Shown: positions 34,127 through 44,655, numbered from the stretch's first letter. The stretch: DNA of 64,000 nt from Arion vulgaris (GCA_020796225.1 CM036756.1:65550144-65614143); one strand, 5' to 3'. The notes: generated from the sequence alone by a model not told the origin. Numbers and translations are program-made.

Positions 34127-35154
34127 CACAACTTCCATCATTGCACACACATCTTCCATCATTGCACACACAATTTCCATCATTGCACACACAACTTCCA
34201 TCATTGCACACACAACTTCCATCATTGCACATAACTTCCATCATTGACACACAATTTCCATCATCGCATCATAACTTCCATCATTGCACACCACTTCCAT
34301 CATTGCACACACAACTTCCATCATTGCACACACAATTTCCATCATCGCACACAAACTTCCATCATTGCACACAACTTCCATCATCGCACACAACTTCCAT
34401 CATTGCACACACAATTCCATCATTGCACACACACAACTTCCATCATTGCACACACAACTTCCATCATTGCACACATAACTTCCATCATTGTACACACAAC
34501 TTCCATCATTGCACACATAACTTCCATCATTGTACACACAACTTCCATCATTGCACACATAACTTCCATCATCGCACACACAACTTACATCATTGCACAC
34601 ATAACTTCCATCATTGTACACAACTTCAACATTGCACACATAACTTCCATCATCGCACACACAACTTACATCATTGCACACATAACTTCCATCATTGTAC
34701 ACACATCTTCCATCATTGCACACACATCTTCCATCATTGCACACACACACCTTCCATCATTGCACACACAACTTACATCCTTGCACACACAACTTACATC
34801 ATTGCACACACACCTTCCATCCTTGCACACACAACTTCCATCACTACACACACAACTTCCATCATTGCACACACATCTTCCATCATTGCACACACATATT
34901 CCATCATTGCACACACAATCTTCCATCATTGCACACACAACTTCCACCATTGCACACACAACTTACATCATTGCACACACAACTTACATCATTGCACACA
35001 CAACTTACATCATTGCACACACAACTTACATCATTGCACACACAACTTACATCATTGCACACACAACTTACATCATTGCACACACAACTTACATCATTGC
35101 ACACACACAACTTCCATCATTGCACACACAACTTACATCATTGCACACACAACT
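34127..35154 (+). repeat. 21-bp minisatellite, about 49 copies
   Basis: Unit CTTCCATCATTGCACACACA plus A. The right part changes to CTTACATCATTG in a uniform block (34950-35100). The unit is seven codons, so frames stay open for over 300 codons as an artefact. Confidence 0.96.
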
Positions 35155-35361
35155 CCTTGAGGTACGGAATTTCTAGAGTATGACAACAAATTCATAATAT
35201 ATCTTGACCCAGTTTAAATAGAAAAAAAAGTGAATGCGCATAATTCCTTGGGGGAGTTTGTTGGACAATAACATCAACAATAACATTTGTCCCTGTCAAT
35301 TCATGACATGTTTTGTGTCACATTTCAACAGTGTCAAGGTCTTATTCTCATTATTATTCGT

Positions 35362-35550
35362 CAACATCATGAACAGCGGTTCTCAAAATATACTTACAGT
35401 TAGATCTGCTAGATTTACCATATCTTCATAGACATTCATCACGAACAAAGGTTCTCAAAATATGCATGCAGTGTTTTTGACTGGATTTACCATATCCTCA
35501 AACTATAGACATCACAATCAACGGTTCTCAGAGTATGTATGCAGAATGTT
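35362..35550 (+). repeat. three diverged copies of an approximately 85-bp repeat
   Basis: The motifs GGTTCTCAAAATAT(A/G) and TTTACCATATC recur in the same order near 35370, 35448 and 35524. Confidence 0.65.
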
Positions 35551-35614
35551 AAACCACTAGTAACAGTTGTTATAACTGGGAAAAAAAAGAAGATATTTTA
35601 GATACTCTAAGAGG

Positions 35615-35820
35615 AAATGATCCCAGAATCACAAAGCAGGCATTGAAATTGGATGGAGATTGCTCAAGAAAAATATGAGAACCCCTGTGTCAATCCTTAC
35701 CGAGAAAGGCAAGAACAATTGAACACAATATCATGAAAAAGTTTAAACGAGTTGTTTAGTACAGAGTGCTACGGAGAAAATGCTTGCAGCCCCTATGTAA
35801 CGTATAATAGTACGACAGTG
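35615..35820 (+). mobile_element. LINE 3' end fragment
   Basis: Parallels the older LINE at 9595-10165: ACAAAGCAGGCATTGAAATT, GAGAAAGGCAAGAAC, and the ending GCCCCTATGTAACGTATAA. The frame is broken. Confidence 0.65.
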
Positions 35821-35824
35821 GTCT

Positions 35825-36440
35825 GTCTATTTGGCGCGTAGGTAAGGTACTCGCCTCGCACTCTAAAACTGCTCGGTTCGTTTCCAGCATGGACTGATCG
35901 AAATATTTTTGGTGATCTCATTATAGGTAAAATTGAGTTCCTAGTCCTATCGGAGACGGAAGATTTTGTTTTATTTCAATCCTGAAGCACTTGAACTTTC
36001 AGCTCTTCGGCTCGGTGCCATGGAGATCGTAACCCTTTGGTTCGGTGCCACGAACACCGTAAATCTGGAGAACATGTGGCTTTTCTGCCAGCCAGCCAGA
36101 GTAATTGAACCGTACTCACAGGGGGCTTGTCACCAGTCGTGCAACACGATGCGAACACGATAATGGATGATAAAACCTAGCTCTCGTGTTCAAGTTAGCA
36201 CGATAAATAACATAGTTAAATAGTGGTAGTTAAATAACGATAAGGGTAGTCAACAAAGCGACACTCCGGGGAAAAAATGGATTCAAGAGATTAAAACAAA
36301 ATTTGTAGAAATTACGTTAATATCTTCAAAAATACATCGGGTCCCCCACCGGTGCTACGGAGCTCCTGCAATGCCGTTGCAGTAGGTGAACACATCACTA
36401 TACACCAGAGTATAACAATGAGAGTCCTATCAATCAATCC
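35825..36440 (+). mobile_element. SINE-A copy split by a SINE-B
   Basis: The SINE-A head (TTGGCGCGTAGGTAAGGTAC, CTCGGTTCGTTTCC) and body up to CTATCGGAGACGGAAGAT stop at 35964 and resume at 36165 with GGATGATAAAACCTAG through to ACGGAGCTCCTGCAATGCCG and TCCTATCAATCAATCC. The interruption is the SINE-B at 35965-36164. Confidence 0.85.
35965..36164 (-). mobile_element. SINE-B nested inside SINE-A
   Basis: Minus-strand SINE-B: CTGAAGCACTTGAACTTTC, GCTCGGTGCCATGGAGATCG, GGTTCGGTGCCACGAACACC, GTAATTGAACCGTACTC. Flanked by a near-duplicate GGAAGAT (35958-35964) and GGATGAT (36165-36171). Confidence 0.88.
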
Positions 36441-36481
36441 ATCAAGGACACAGTGCGAGAGAGAAACAATAATATACTAGA

Positions 36482-37175
36482 TTTACCCCATTCTTGTTAG
36501 TTTTATCTCAAAATTATCGCCGGTTTCTGCCAGTGCAAAACCCCTTCTCATATTGTTATCTATTCCACATTATTCTGGACAACATTTTTATTTCTTTTCA
36601 GTGACAATAAAGATTTATTGTCACAATTACCATCTACCTGTGGCAGCTATATGAATACATTCTCTTACCAATTATCTTAACTAGAAACAATTGTATCTCC
36701 CTGTCGCTTAGCAACATACACATTCGTAACTCTAAAATGAAGACTATTGCAACATGTTCATGTCGTTTGCAATATTCCAAGTCGTAAATTCAAAGTTTAA
36801 AAAACCAGCACTACGTTCTAAACATTTTCAATAAAAATTGAAAACGCCTGTTAATTTCTAATTAAAATCATTGAAGAACTTTACAACTTCATAAAAAAAA
36901 GGTAGACGTGAATTGTTGCTTTCTGAAGCATGCTTATCTTGTGGTTCGAGATGGGATCGTGTGAATGCGGGAGGTCTAAACGTTAGTAAATCATTTTTTG
37001 TCTTCGTGCTAAGATAGCACACACAGAAATAAGTTACAGTATACCGTCATTGATAAATAGGAAATTTATTTTAATAACAAACTTGTCCCTGACCTGGCAC
37101 CAATCACATTAGTCAAGTTTATGTTTTCTTAACTTGACAGATATCACATTAGTCAGTAATGTGAAGGGGTGGGGT
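36482..37175. other. no recognisable feature
   Basis: Unique-looking AT-rich sequence. No open frame of note, no repeat family recognised. Confidence 0.5.
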
Positions 37176-37179
37176 AATG

Positions 37180-37592
37180 TGGGAGGGGTCTCTGGGACGT
37201 AGAGGCTAGGTGCTCGTCTCTCGTACCAAAAAGTACCAGGTTTGCTCCTCTTGGAGCCATCTGTATATTTTTTCCAGAGATCCCTGATCTCAGTGTAGGT
37301 GAGATCGAGGTCCTAGTCCTATCCGAGACGGACGATAAAACGTAGGTCCCGTGTTCAATAGCAGCACGTAAGCAGGCTGGAAAGCTGCTGCCCGGGTAAC
37401 ATTCATTTTAAAAGATTAAAAATAAAATTCCTACAAAAAATTCTTCTACATCTTCAAAATAACATCGGGGACCCTCGCTGGTGCTACGGAGATCGTTCAC
37501 TGCAGATGAGATAGTCCTGTATAAGAAAGAGATCGGAGCACACATGGTTACTCACTGAACTGCAATGATGATGGTTATATCAATCAATTAAG
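37180..37592 (+). mobile_element. SINE-A copy
   Basis: TCTCTGGGACGTAGAGGCTA, CCAGGTTTGCTCC, CTATCCGAGACGGACGATAA, GGGGACCCTCGCTGGTGCTA, AAGAAAGAGATCGGAGCACA and a CAATCAATTAA end. About 410 bp. Confidence 0.85.
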
Positions 37593-37619
37593 TGATGTTC
37601 ACTTCTTGACTCCGTCACT

Positions 37620-37751
37620 TATAATAATCGCCCATCGCAGAATATGATGATAACAGTCTCAGACGTGTATTGTTGTTACTCTCTGATATCAAAGGAGGTG
37701 ACTGTAGAGTTCAGTGCTAGAACACAAACTCCTACCACTGATGAGCTGAAT
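37620..37751 (+). mobile_element. family G dispersed repeat
   Basis: Second copy of the 24006 repeat: CGCCCATCGCAGAATATGAT, GTCTCAGACGTGTATTGTTG, GGAGGTGACTGTAGAGTTC and ACACAAACTCCTACCACTG. Confidence 0.5.
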
Positions 37752-38032
37752 GAGGTCAAGACACAGAGAAAGCTTATCATCAATATAACAAAGAGGCAGT
37801 CATCATTTTGCAGGCATGTGATGAGGAGGGAGGTTTAGAACACATTGTGACAACCGGTAAAATCGAGGGTAGACGAGACAGACGAGGATAGAGAGAGAAA
37901 ATTTTGGATAGCCTGACTACATGGCACGGTAGAGCGTCAACATCTGAGTTGATAACAAACACCAACGACAGAGATTTGTTGAGATCCATGATCGCCTATG
38001 CCAGCCGGCACGGCACCCGATGATGATGATGA
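37752..38032 (+). mobile_element. LINE 3' end (family F) with (GATGAT)n tail
   Basis: With small frame corrections it reads RQSSFCRHVMRREV, then a basic GRRDRRG zone, then LHGTVERQHLS or, in the shifted frame, TWHGRASTSELI, and finally SMIAYASRHGT before the stop. It ends in a GATGATGATGATG run. This is a typical non-LTR C-terminus and tail. Only the last 90 or so codons remain. Confidence 0.65.
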
Positions 38033-38084
38033 TGTATATGTTATCTCTGCTGTCCAAAAAGTCTAAATTTCTTCGCGTCTGTGT

Positions 38085-38315
38085 GGTGCCGGGGCTCACA
38101 AGGGGAGCAAAGGATAGTACCACTGTCACATACAACGAATGTAGGAAAGAGGAAGGCTAACCAAGTAAATAAAAATCATCGCAGAAATCAGATGTGCTAG
38201 CCTACTTGTAGGCGCATAATTGGCATAACGTACAATCGCTCTTAGGCTTAGATCACATACAAATCGCATAGAGTGATTAACAAGTGGTTGATATGGAGCG
38301 TTCGAAGAAGAAGAA
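38085..38315 (+). mobile_element. family C element
   Basis: GGTGCCGGGGCTCACAAGGG, GCAAAGGATAGTACCACTG, AGATGTGCTAGCCTACTTGT, GCGCATAATTGGCATAACG, CAAGTGGTTGATATGGAGCG and a TTCGAAGAAGAAGAAG tail. Plus orientation shows that the AAG run is the 3' tail. A family H repeat follows at once. Confidence 0.78.
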
Positions 38316-38326
38316 GTATCATGTGC

Positions 38327-38425
38327 TTGATGAAGACCTTAAGGTCGAAATGTCGCTGTATATTGTTTTTGTACTTTGTGAAACGACAGTACTCTGACAT
38401 GTTGGCAATTTCTCACATCTCGTTT
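38327..38425 (+). mobile_element. family H repeat with hammerhead-like core
   Basis: TTGATGAAGACCTTAAGGTC GAAATG, then GTCGCTGTATATTGTTTTTG and TACTTTGTGAAACGACAGTA. The stem-II-like GACC/GGTC pair is intact and GAAA follows. The first core base is T rather than C. See the findings for the ribozyme question. Confidence 0.45.
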
Positions 38426-38632
38426 TCTCTGCTCTCATCAAATAGAATAATTCTCAGCTATTCGAACTCCTTTTATGTTGTTGCAACGTCACATTTGGCA
38501 ATCTTTGGCAAACGATTTCCAACACGTCTTGTCTATATTTAAGCATTTTAGAGACACTTTAAATGTGTATTTGAAGCGCTATTTTTCTGTCCACTAACCG
38601 GTCGTCTGTCCCCATCAAGCTCTTATTGCCAT

Positions 38633-38908
38633 ACTATTATTTATTTGTATACATGTTTATTTGTTTGTATACATGTTTATTTGTTTGTATGCATGTTTAT
38701 TTGTTTGTATGCATGTTTATTTATTTGTATGCATGTTTATTTATTTGTATGCATGTTTATTTGTTTGTATGCATGTTTATTTGTTTGTATGCATGTTTAT
38801 TTGTTTGTATGCATGTTTATTTATTTGTATACATGTTTATTTGTTTGTATGCATGTTTATTTGTTTGTATACATGTTTATTTGTTTGTATGCATGTTTAT
38901 TTGTTTGT
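38633..38908 (+). repeat. 20-bp minisatellite, truncated by assembly gap
   Basis: Unit TTATTTGTTTGTATGCATGT, at least 13 copies, running directly into the N gap. The true length is unknown. Confidence 0.95.
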
Positions 38909-39008
38909 NNNNNNNNNNNNNNNNNNNNNNNNNNNNNNNNNNNNNNNNNNNNNNNNNNNNNNNNNNNNNNNNNNNNNNNNNNNNNNNNNNNNNNNNNNNN
39001 NNNNNNNN
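38909..39008. other. assembly gap of 100 N
   Basis: Exactly 100 N between two different tandem arrays. This looks like a scaffold placeholder, so real distance is unknown. Open frames across it are meaningless. Confidence 0.99.
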
Positions 39009-39024
39009 ACTTTGGATGTATGTG

Positions 39025-40012
39025 AGATATGGTTGTGAGACATGTTGAGAATATGGTTGTGAGATATGGTTGTGAGATATGGTTGTGAGATATGGTTGTG
39101 AGATATGGTTGTGAGATATGGTTGAGAGATATGGTTGTGAGATATGGTTGTGAGATATGGTTGTGAGATATGGTTGTGAGATATGGTTGTGAGATATGGC
39201 TGTGAGATATAGTTATATACATGGTTGTGAGATATGGTTGTGAGATATGGTTCTGAGATATAGTTATAAGACATGGTTGAGAGATATGGTTGAGAGATAT
39301 GGTTTTAGAGATATGGTTGAGAGATATGGTTGAGAGATGTGGTTGTGAGATATGGTTGTAAGATATAGTTATAAGACATGGTTGAGAGATATGGTTGAGA
39401 GATATGGTTGTGAGATACGGTTGTAAGATATAGTTATAAGACATGGTTGAGAGATATGGTTGAGAGATATGGTTGAGAGATATAGTTGAGAGATATGGTT
39501 GAGAGATATTGTTGAGAGATATGGTTGAGAGACATGGTTGAGATATATGGTTGTGAGACATGGTTGAGAGATATGGTTGAGATATATGGTTGAGAGATAT
39601 GGTTGAGAGATATGGTTGATAGATATAGTTGAGAGATATGGTTGAGAGATATGGTTGAGAGATATTGTTGAGAGACATGGTTGAGATATATGGTTGTGAG
39701 GCATGGTTGAGAGATATGGTTGAGATATATGGTTGAGAGATATGGTTGTGAGATATGGTTGTGAGATATGGTTGTGAGATATGGTTGAGAGATATGGTTG
39801 TGAGATATGGTTGTGAGATTCGGTTGTGAGATATGGTTGTGAGATATGGTTGTGAGATATGGTTGTGAGATATGGTTGTGAGATATGGTTATAAGATATG
39901 ATTGTGATATATGGTTGTGAGATATGGTTGTGAGATATGGTTATAAGACATGGTTGAGAGATATGGTTCAGAGATATGGTTCAGAGATATGGTTGTGAGG
40001 TTGTGAGACATG
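39025..40012 (+). repeat. 13-bp minisatellite, about 75 copies
   Basis: Unit GAGATATGGTTGT or GAGATATGGTTGA, with TTATAAGACATGGTTG variants about every 6 to 12 units. The 273-codon minus-strand frame is an artefact. Confidence 0.95.
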
Positions 40013-40018
40013 GACCAT

Positions 40019-40320
40019 TGAAAAAAGCGGCGGAGAAGATCGTTAATGCCTTTGAATGCAAATGCTAGAGAGTAGTACTTAGAATATCATGGACAGAGAA
40101 AAGAACAAATGCTTATGTTCTGCAACAGCTTGATACTAAAGAGAGTTGGCTATTAAAGAGCATAAAATCACAGAAAATTAAATATTTCGAACACATCAAA
40201 AGACATGAGTGCCTAGAGAAGATAATTTTGGAGGGAATTGTGCCTAGAAGAAGTGGGTGCAAGATGTCATTGACAATCTGAAAATGATTGCTGCTAACAC
40301 CAGTCACTTTGCAAAGAACG
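40019..40320 (+). mobile_element. LINE C-terminal fragment
   Basis: Frames read EKIVNAFECK..., RVVLRISWTEKRTNAYVLQQ, LDTKESWLLKSIKSQKIKYF, EHIKRHECLEKIILEGIVP. This fits the post-RT region of a non-LTR polyprotein, and is close in pattern to 51866-52215 and 56419-56640. It starts immediately after the 13-bp array. Confidence 0.65.
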
Positions 40321-40477
40321 GAATGATTTACATCATTATTTAGTCCATAGTTTTTCGACTATGCACTTGAACATCACATAAAATATGGATGTTCTATTCA
40401 TCATGGTCACATTTATACCATAAAGTCTTTTCTGAGTTAATATGCCTTATAAAATAGTGATAATATATAAAGGAATG

Positions 40478-40643
40478 CAGTGGCGGCTCGTGATCATTTT
40501 TGTTGGTGGGGCCAGACAGAAATTGTCGGGAAAATCATGGTTTCTGTTAGGTTATATTTGAATGTATAAAATAATAAATACACATTACACTTTATTTTTG
40601 GTGGGGCCTGGTCCCACTGGCCCTTAATGACGAGCAGCCACGG
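40478..40643 (+). mobile_element. hAT-type MITE, copy 1
   Basis: About 166 bp. The left end is CAGTGGCGGCTCGT. The right end is the mutated inverted copy ACGAGCAGCCACGG. Flanks AAGGAATG and CCGGAATG agree at 6 of 8 bases. Interior GTTGGTGGGGCCAGACA and CTTTATTTTTGGTGGGG. Non-coding; a non-autonomous DNA transposon by its ends. Confidence 0.85.
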
Positions 40644-40699
40644 CCGGAATGATAAGGAAATGGGAGTGGCTTTGATTTCCAACATGCGATCACTTGTCA

Positions 40700-41300
40700 A
40701 ATACAATATCCATTGTTCTATTTTCTATCAGCCCGTGTAATGTATTATTATGTTTATCCTTTCAAGTTTGCTATTTTTCTATATTTCTCTCTCTGTTTTT
40801 TTATAACCCTGTCCATTGTGATATCACCCTGTCCATTGTGATATTAATATGTTTAAATGCCTTGATATTTTTTCACTGATTTATTTCTTTGTGCAATTAT
40901 TTATTGGGTTCGTCCGTGATTGATAAAGGCACTTTGGTTCAAATGCTACCTTTTCTTTTAATTGTTGTTCTTTTATAGAACTGCATTAACACGTGTTTTC
41001 CTTCTTTTTTCTTAATGTTGCGTATCAACTCTATCGATGATATCGATTTTCTGGCTGACATATCGACAAGAATAAAAGTTAACGTTTGATCATTTTACCT
41101 TATTTTTTTCTTGTTTTTGAACAATACAAATGTTTCTCATTGTGTTGGCCTATTTTTGTGTTATGACTTTCTAATATTCAGTTTCCAAACGTGTTCGATT
41201 TATGTGATGAATTCCCTGACAGGCAAACATTCTAAACAATAAAGGGATATTTTGGAGTCTTTCACGATATGTAAAGAGATGTTTATAATACATAAGACAA
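40700..41300. other. mostly unassigned AT-rich sequence
   Basis: Only a weak family H remnant at 40920-40960 (TGATAAAGGCACTTTGGTTC) and a small 22-bp duplication (CCCTGTCCATTGTGATAT at 40807 and 40827) are visible. Confidence 0.45.
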
Positions 41301-41304
41301 GCAC

Positions 41305-41436
41305 GATAGTTCGGTGAGTGCAACCATGTGTGCTTCGATCTATTTTCTACACCGGAAGATCTCAGCGGCAGTGCACGAACTACGTAGCACCGGTGAATGT
41401 GCCCGACGTAATTTGGAAGATTGTGAAAGTATTAAT
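41305..41436 (-). mobile_element. SINE-A 3' fragment
   Basis: Reverse of the SINE-A 3' part: CAACCATGTGTGCTTCGATC, GATCTCAGCGGCAGTGCACG, AACTACGTAGCACCGGTGA. It is followed at once by a LINE fragment. Confidence 0.7.
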
Positions 41437-41625
41437 GAAATACAACCAACCACCAATAACAGCATACAATAAAAAGAGATCGTGTACTAGAGCTAAGGGA
41501 AGACCAAGAAAAAGATGGACAGACAATATTAAGACCACACTACATAAACACGGATATAACACAACAAGGGCGACTCATCTGGCCCTGGAACACAAATTAT
41601 AAATAGGTCGCTATTTGCCTTAACA
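41437..41625 (+). mobile_element. LINE C-terminal fragment
   Basis: Reads RAKGRPRKRWTDNIKTTLHK, HGYNTTRATHLALEHKL and stop. Similar to the C-terminus at 42020-42200 (minus). Confidence 0.65.
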
Positions 41626-41649
41626 ATAAATCGACGAAAATTTAAAACT

Positions 41650-41762
41650 TAGTTATCTTGGCTCCTAGTGAAGCACAGGGCTTCAACAGTTGTTCTACAA
41701 TTTCTCCGGTCTTCTGTCACTTTCTGTATATCTTCCCAGGTTAGTGAGCCATTCTAGCATTG
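41650..41762 (-). mobile_element. LINE C-terminal end fragment
   Basis: Minus strand reads WEDIQKVTEDRRNCRTTVEA, LCFTRSQDN and a stop, the usual 'DRxxWRxxVxALC' ending of non-LTR proteins. A sister piece lies at 44547-44655. Confidence 0.6.
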
Positions 41763-41805
41763 GATTGCTAAGAACAAAATACTGAATTAAATGAATTTAT
41801 CGATA

Positions 41806-42960
41806 GGACCATTATTCTTGTACTTTGGTGAGTATCCAGCTCTCTCTTTCTTACAACAACAAAAATAGATCTCAGCGACAGTGCATGAGCTATGTGGCAC
41901 CGGTGATGGTCTTATCTTATCTTATCTTATCTTATCTTATCTTATCTTATCTTAACCACATTTGCCGTGAAGCGAGACGTGGGGAGAGTTAGTTTTCTAT
42001 CTAGTACCAGGTGATGGTCTTATCTTATCTTAACCACATTTGCCGTGAAGCGAGACGTGGGGAGAGTTAGTTTTCTATCTAATACCAGGTGTGTTGCGCG
42101 TGACGTTGTCAGTCCAGGCTTTCGCAAGTACTCTGAGATACTATCTATCCATCGTGTTCTTGGCCTGCCTCGTGCTCTGCGCCCTGAGCGTCGATTATTG
42201 TAGGTACGCAATGGTAGTAAATGTGGATCCATTCTCATTAGATGACCGAACCACTTGATTCTTTGCTTCTCGGTGTACTGTATGCATGGTATAGTACCAA
42301 CGATGCTTCTGATATTCTCGTTTCGCACTCTATCTCTCCTTGTAACGTTGACAGCTTTTCGTAGACATCTCATTTCACATGTTGTAATCTTTCTTTCTTG
42401 TGTCTTAGTCAGGGGCCATGTTTGACACTGATAGCAGAGAGTTGGAATAAATATGCAGTTTATCAGTTGTCGTTTGACTGTCATGTTAATGCTTGGATGT
42501 TTTAATAGTGGTGACATTTGGTATGTCACTGCATTTGCCTTCTGGCATCTAGTCTCGATTTCTCTGTCCATCTTTCCATCTGCTGTGAATATACTCCGAG
42601 ATATTTGAATTCTGGAGTATGTTGTATTTTGACATTATTCACGTGTATATTTAGTCGACCGATAGTTTTGAAAAGGCTAAAATTTGTGTGGGAATTTTAT
42701 TTCAATCTTTTAATAAAATATACCGAGCAGCATCTTTGCAACATATTCATAAATTTTCCACTGCCGAGGGTTCTTTTACGTTCAATTTCAACACGAGACC
42801 TATGTTTTGTCGTCCATCTCCGATAGGACTAGAACTCGATCTCACCTACATTGAGATCTTGGATATCTGGAAACATATCTCAGCAGCTTCTTTAGAGCTA
42901 GAGGAGAGAACCTTACCTGGACGCCATGAGAGACTTCTTCATAAATTGTTTAATCTTTAG
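41806..42960 (-). mobile_element. SINE-A copy split by a LINE
   Basis: The minus-strand SINE-A 3' part (41806-41905: CAGCGACAGTGCATGAGCTA, GTGGCACCGGTGA) and its 5' part (42664-42960: TTTCAATCTTTTAATAAAAT, CCTATGTTTTGTCGTCCATC, GATCTCACCTACATTGAGAT) are separated by a minus-strand LINE. Read in order, the two parts give one SINE-A. Confidence 0.75.
41906..42663 (-). mobile_element. LINE 3' part with (AAGAT)n tail and duplicated end
   Basis: A 183-codon frame (42571 down to 42020) reads QRIKWFGHLMRMDPHLL, RSGRRARGRPRTRWIDSI, and upstream of it QYTPEFKYLGVYSQQMER. This is the LINE region from just after the RT to the C-terminus. The 3' end carries a (CTTAT)n run in plus orientation. About 95 bp of the end (AACCACATTTGCCGTGAAGC to GGTGATGGTCTTATC) is duplicated. 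The left flank CCGGTGA and right flank CCGATAG are only weakly alike. Confidence 0.8.
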
Positions 42961-43004
42961 AGTCCATGAGAGACATCACTGGTGAATATTATTTTGTTTA
43001 TAAT

Positions 43005-43270
43005 ATAAATCTCGCCGTGTGTTGCTGCCGCTGACAAGGGGAGCAAAGAATAGTAACACTGCGACATACACAGCATGTCGTAAGAGGCTACTGAGGTAGG
43101 GGCCTAGGAAAGCTACCCTAGTAAATAAAAACGTCACAGAAATCAGATGTGCTGACCTACTTGTAGGCACATAACTGGCACAACATACAACCGCTCTTTG
43201 GCTCAGATCACATACAAATCCCAAAGAATGGTTTAACAAGTGGTCAATATGGAGCGATCGAAGAAGAAAA
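43005..43270 (+). mobile_element. family C element
   Basis: GTGTGTTGCTGCCGCTGACA, GGGGAGCAAAGAATAGTAAC, AGATGTGCTGACCTACTTGT, GGCACATAACTGGCACAAC, GTGGTCAATATGGAGCGATC and a GAAGAAGAAAAATGAAG tail. Confidence 0.75.
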
Positions 43271-43362
43271 ATGAAGATATAAATCTATGTTATCATAAGA
43301 ATAAAATCTATATTCTATTTTTTACAATATATTTTATGTGTGTACTATTGGTAAGAGTGATA

Positions 43363-43686
43363 AAAAACTAATGAGAGAAAGTGAAATATGAACCATTATT
43401 CGATGGAATGGTAAAACCTAATGAGAGAAAGGGAAATATGAACTATTAATCGATGGAATGATAAACTAATGAGAGAAAGGGAAATATGAACCATTATTCG
43501 ATGGAACCAGTGGCGGCTCGTCATTAAAGGGTCACTGGGGCCGGGCCCCACAAAAATAATGTGTAACGTGTATTTATTATTTTATAAATTAAAACATAAC
43601 AACCCAAAACCATGAATTTTCCGAAAAATGTATGTCTGGCCCCACCAACAAAAATGATCACGAGCCGCCACTGGATGGAATGAAAA
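43363..43686 (+). repeat. 49-bp tandem repeat, three copies, invaded by a MITE
   Basis: Unit with CTAATGAGAGAAAGGGAAAT then ATGAACCATTATTCGATGGA. The third copy is interrupted at 43508 by the MITE and resumes GATGGAATGAAAAC at 43674. Confidence 0.88.
43508..43673 (-). mobile_element. hAT-type MITE, copy 2
   Basis: 166 bp with perfect 14-bp inverted ends CAGTGGCGGCTCGT. Target duplication GATGGAAC (43500-43507) and GATGGAAT (43674-43681), 7 of 8. Opposite orientation to copy 1. Confidence 0.92.
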
Positions 43687-43824
43687 CTCAGAATAAAAGA
43701 GTGTCGTCTCTACTACAATAAACGATATCAAAGTACACGATCTGATTTGGCTATGTCCCACTGATTACATACTTCAATAGAACACAGATATAATTCCAAG
43801 TTTTATCTGAAACTCACAATAAAA

Positions 43825-44085
43825 CGATACGTATCGTATTTAGGTTAAGCGCATAAAAGAAGATTTGGTAGTTAGTAATCGATACGAGTAGGCTGGAAAA
43901 CCACTGCCTGTAAAATAGTTCCCTAATATCACAGCACACAAAAAGTTGTTATCTATTTCCACCATTATAAAAATCACTTCGGGAACAATGCCGGCGCTAC
44001 GGTGTTCGCTGAGATCTTCCTGTGAGCGAAAAAGATAGGACACATTGTTTCTAACGATGCTGATCATATCAATTAATGCATGCCG
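43825..44085 (+). mobile_element. SINE-A 3' part
   Basis: CGAGTAGGCTGGAAAACCAC, CGGGAACAATGCCGGCGC, CGCTGAGATCTTCCTGTGAG and a CATATCAATTAATG end. The head is missing. Confidence 0.65.
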
Positions 44086-44145
44086 CTAAATTTTTTTAAT
44101 GGTTTGTAAAATTGCATACAATATTCTCAACTGTATCATCTGTCT

Positions 44146-44382
44146 GTGGTTTAGGGATAGTAACTCGGTCTATTAACCCCGACGTTCTGAGTTCGAATCA
44201 CTCTGCTGACAATTTGGTTGCAAATTGTTTCGAGTGTATTTTTACGAAAGGACGATGACACCACCAGTTCAGAAAGCAATGGCAAACTGCTGAACGTAAT
44301 AATGCCTAGAAAAATCACAAACAGCGTTTAAAGCTGGAGTTGATTCGCAAAGTCCTGTAAAGGATATGCAATTAACTTTTGT
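44146..44382 (+). mobile_element. SINE-D with target duplication
   Basis: Box A TCTGTGGTTTAGGGATAGTA, box B GAGTTCGAATCAC, CTGTAAAGGATATGCAATTA end. Flanked by TATCATCTGTCT at 44134-44145 and 44383-44394. Confidence 0.9.
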
Positions 44383-44546
44383 TATCATCTGTCTCTGACA
44401 GCACTACATGCGATATAAGTATATGTTATATATATAACTAAAATTACTATGTTGTAACTACATGTTATCTGCTAAATGCCATAAAAAAACATGAACGTTC
44501 ATCTCTTGTAGACGGATATGAAATACAATTGAATTTGTTTTCTATA

Positions 44547-44655
44547 ATTATTCCTCTCCGCTCCTCGTGGAGCATAGAGCTTCAACAGCTGTCTTCCACT
44601 TGTCCCGGTATCTAGCCGTTTTCTTTAGGGTTTCCCAGGATAGTTCAGCTTACTT
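44547..44655 (-). mobile_element. LINE C-terminal end fragment
   Basis: Minus strand reads SWETLKKTARYRDKWKTAVE, ALCSTRSGE, matching the piece at 41650-41762. Confidence 0.55.

Noticed and set aside
34141..35183. A histidine/threonine-rich protein of over 300 residues
   Set aside because: Artefact of the 21-bp minisatellite.
38626..39678. Frames running through the N gap
   Set aside because: Translation through N and through 20-bp and 13-bp arrays is meaningless.
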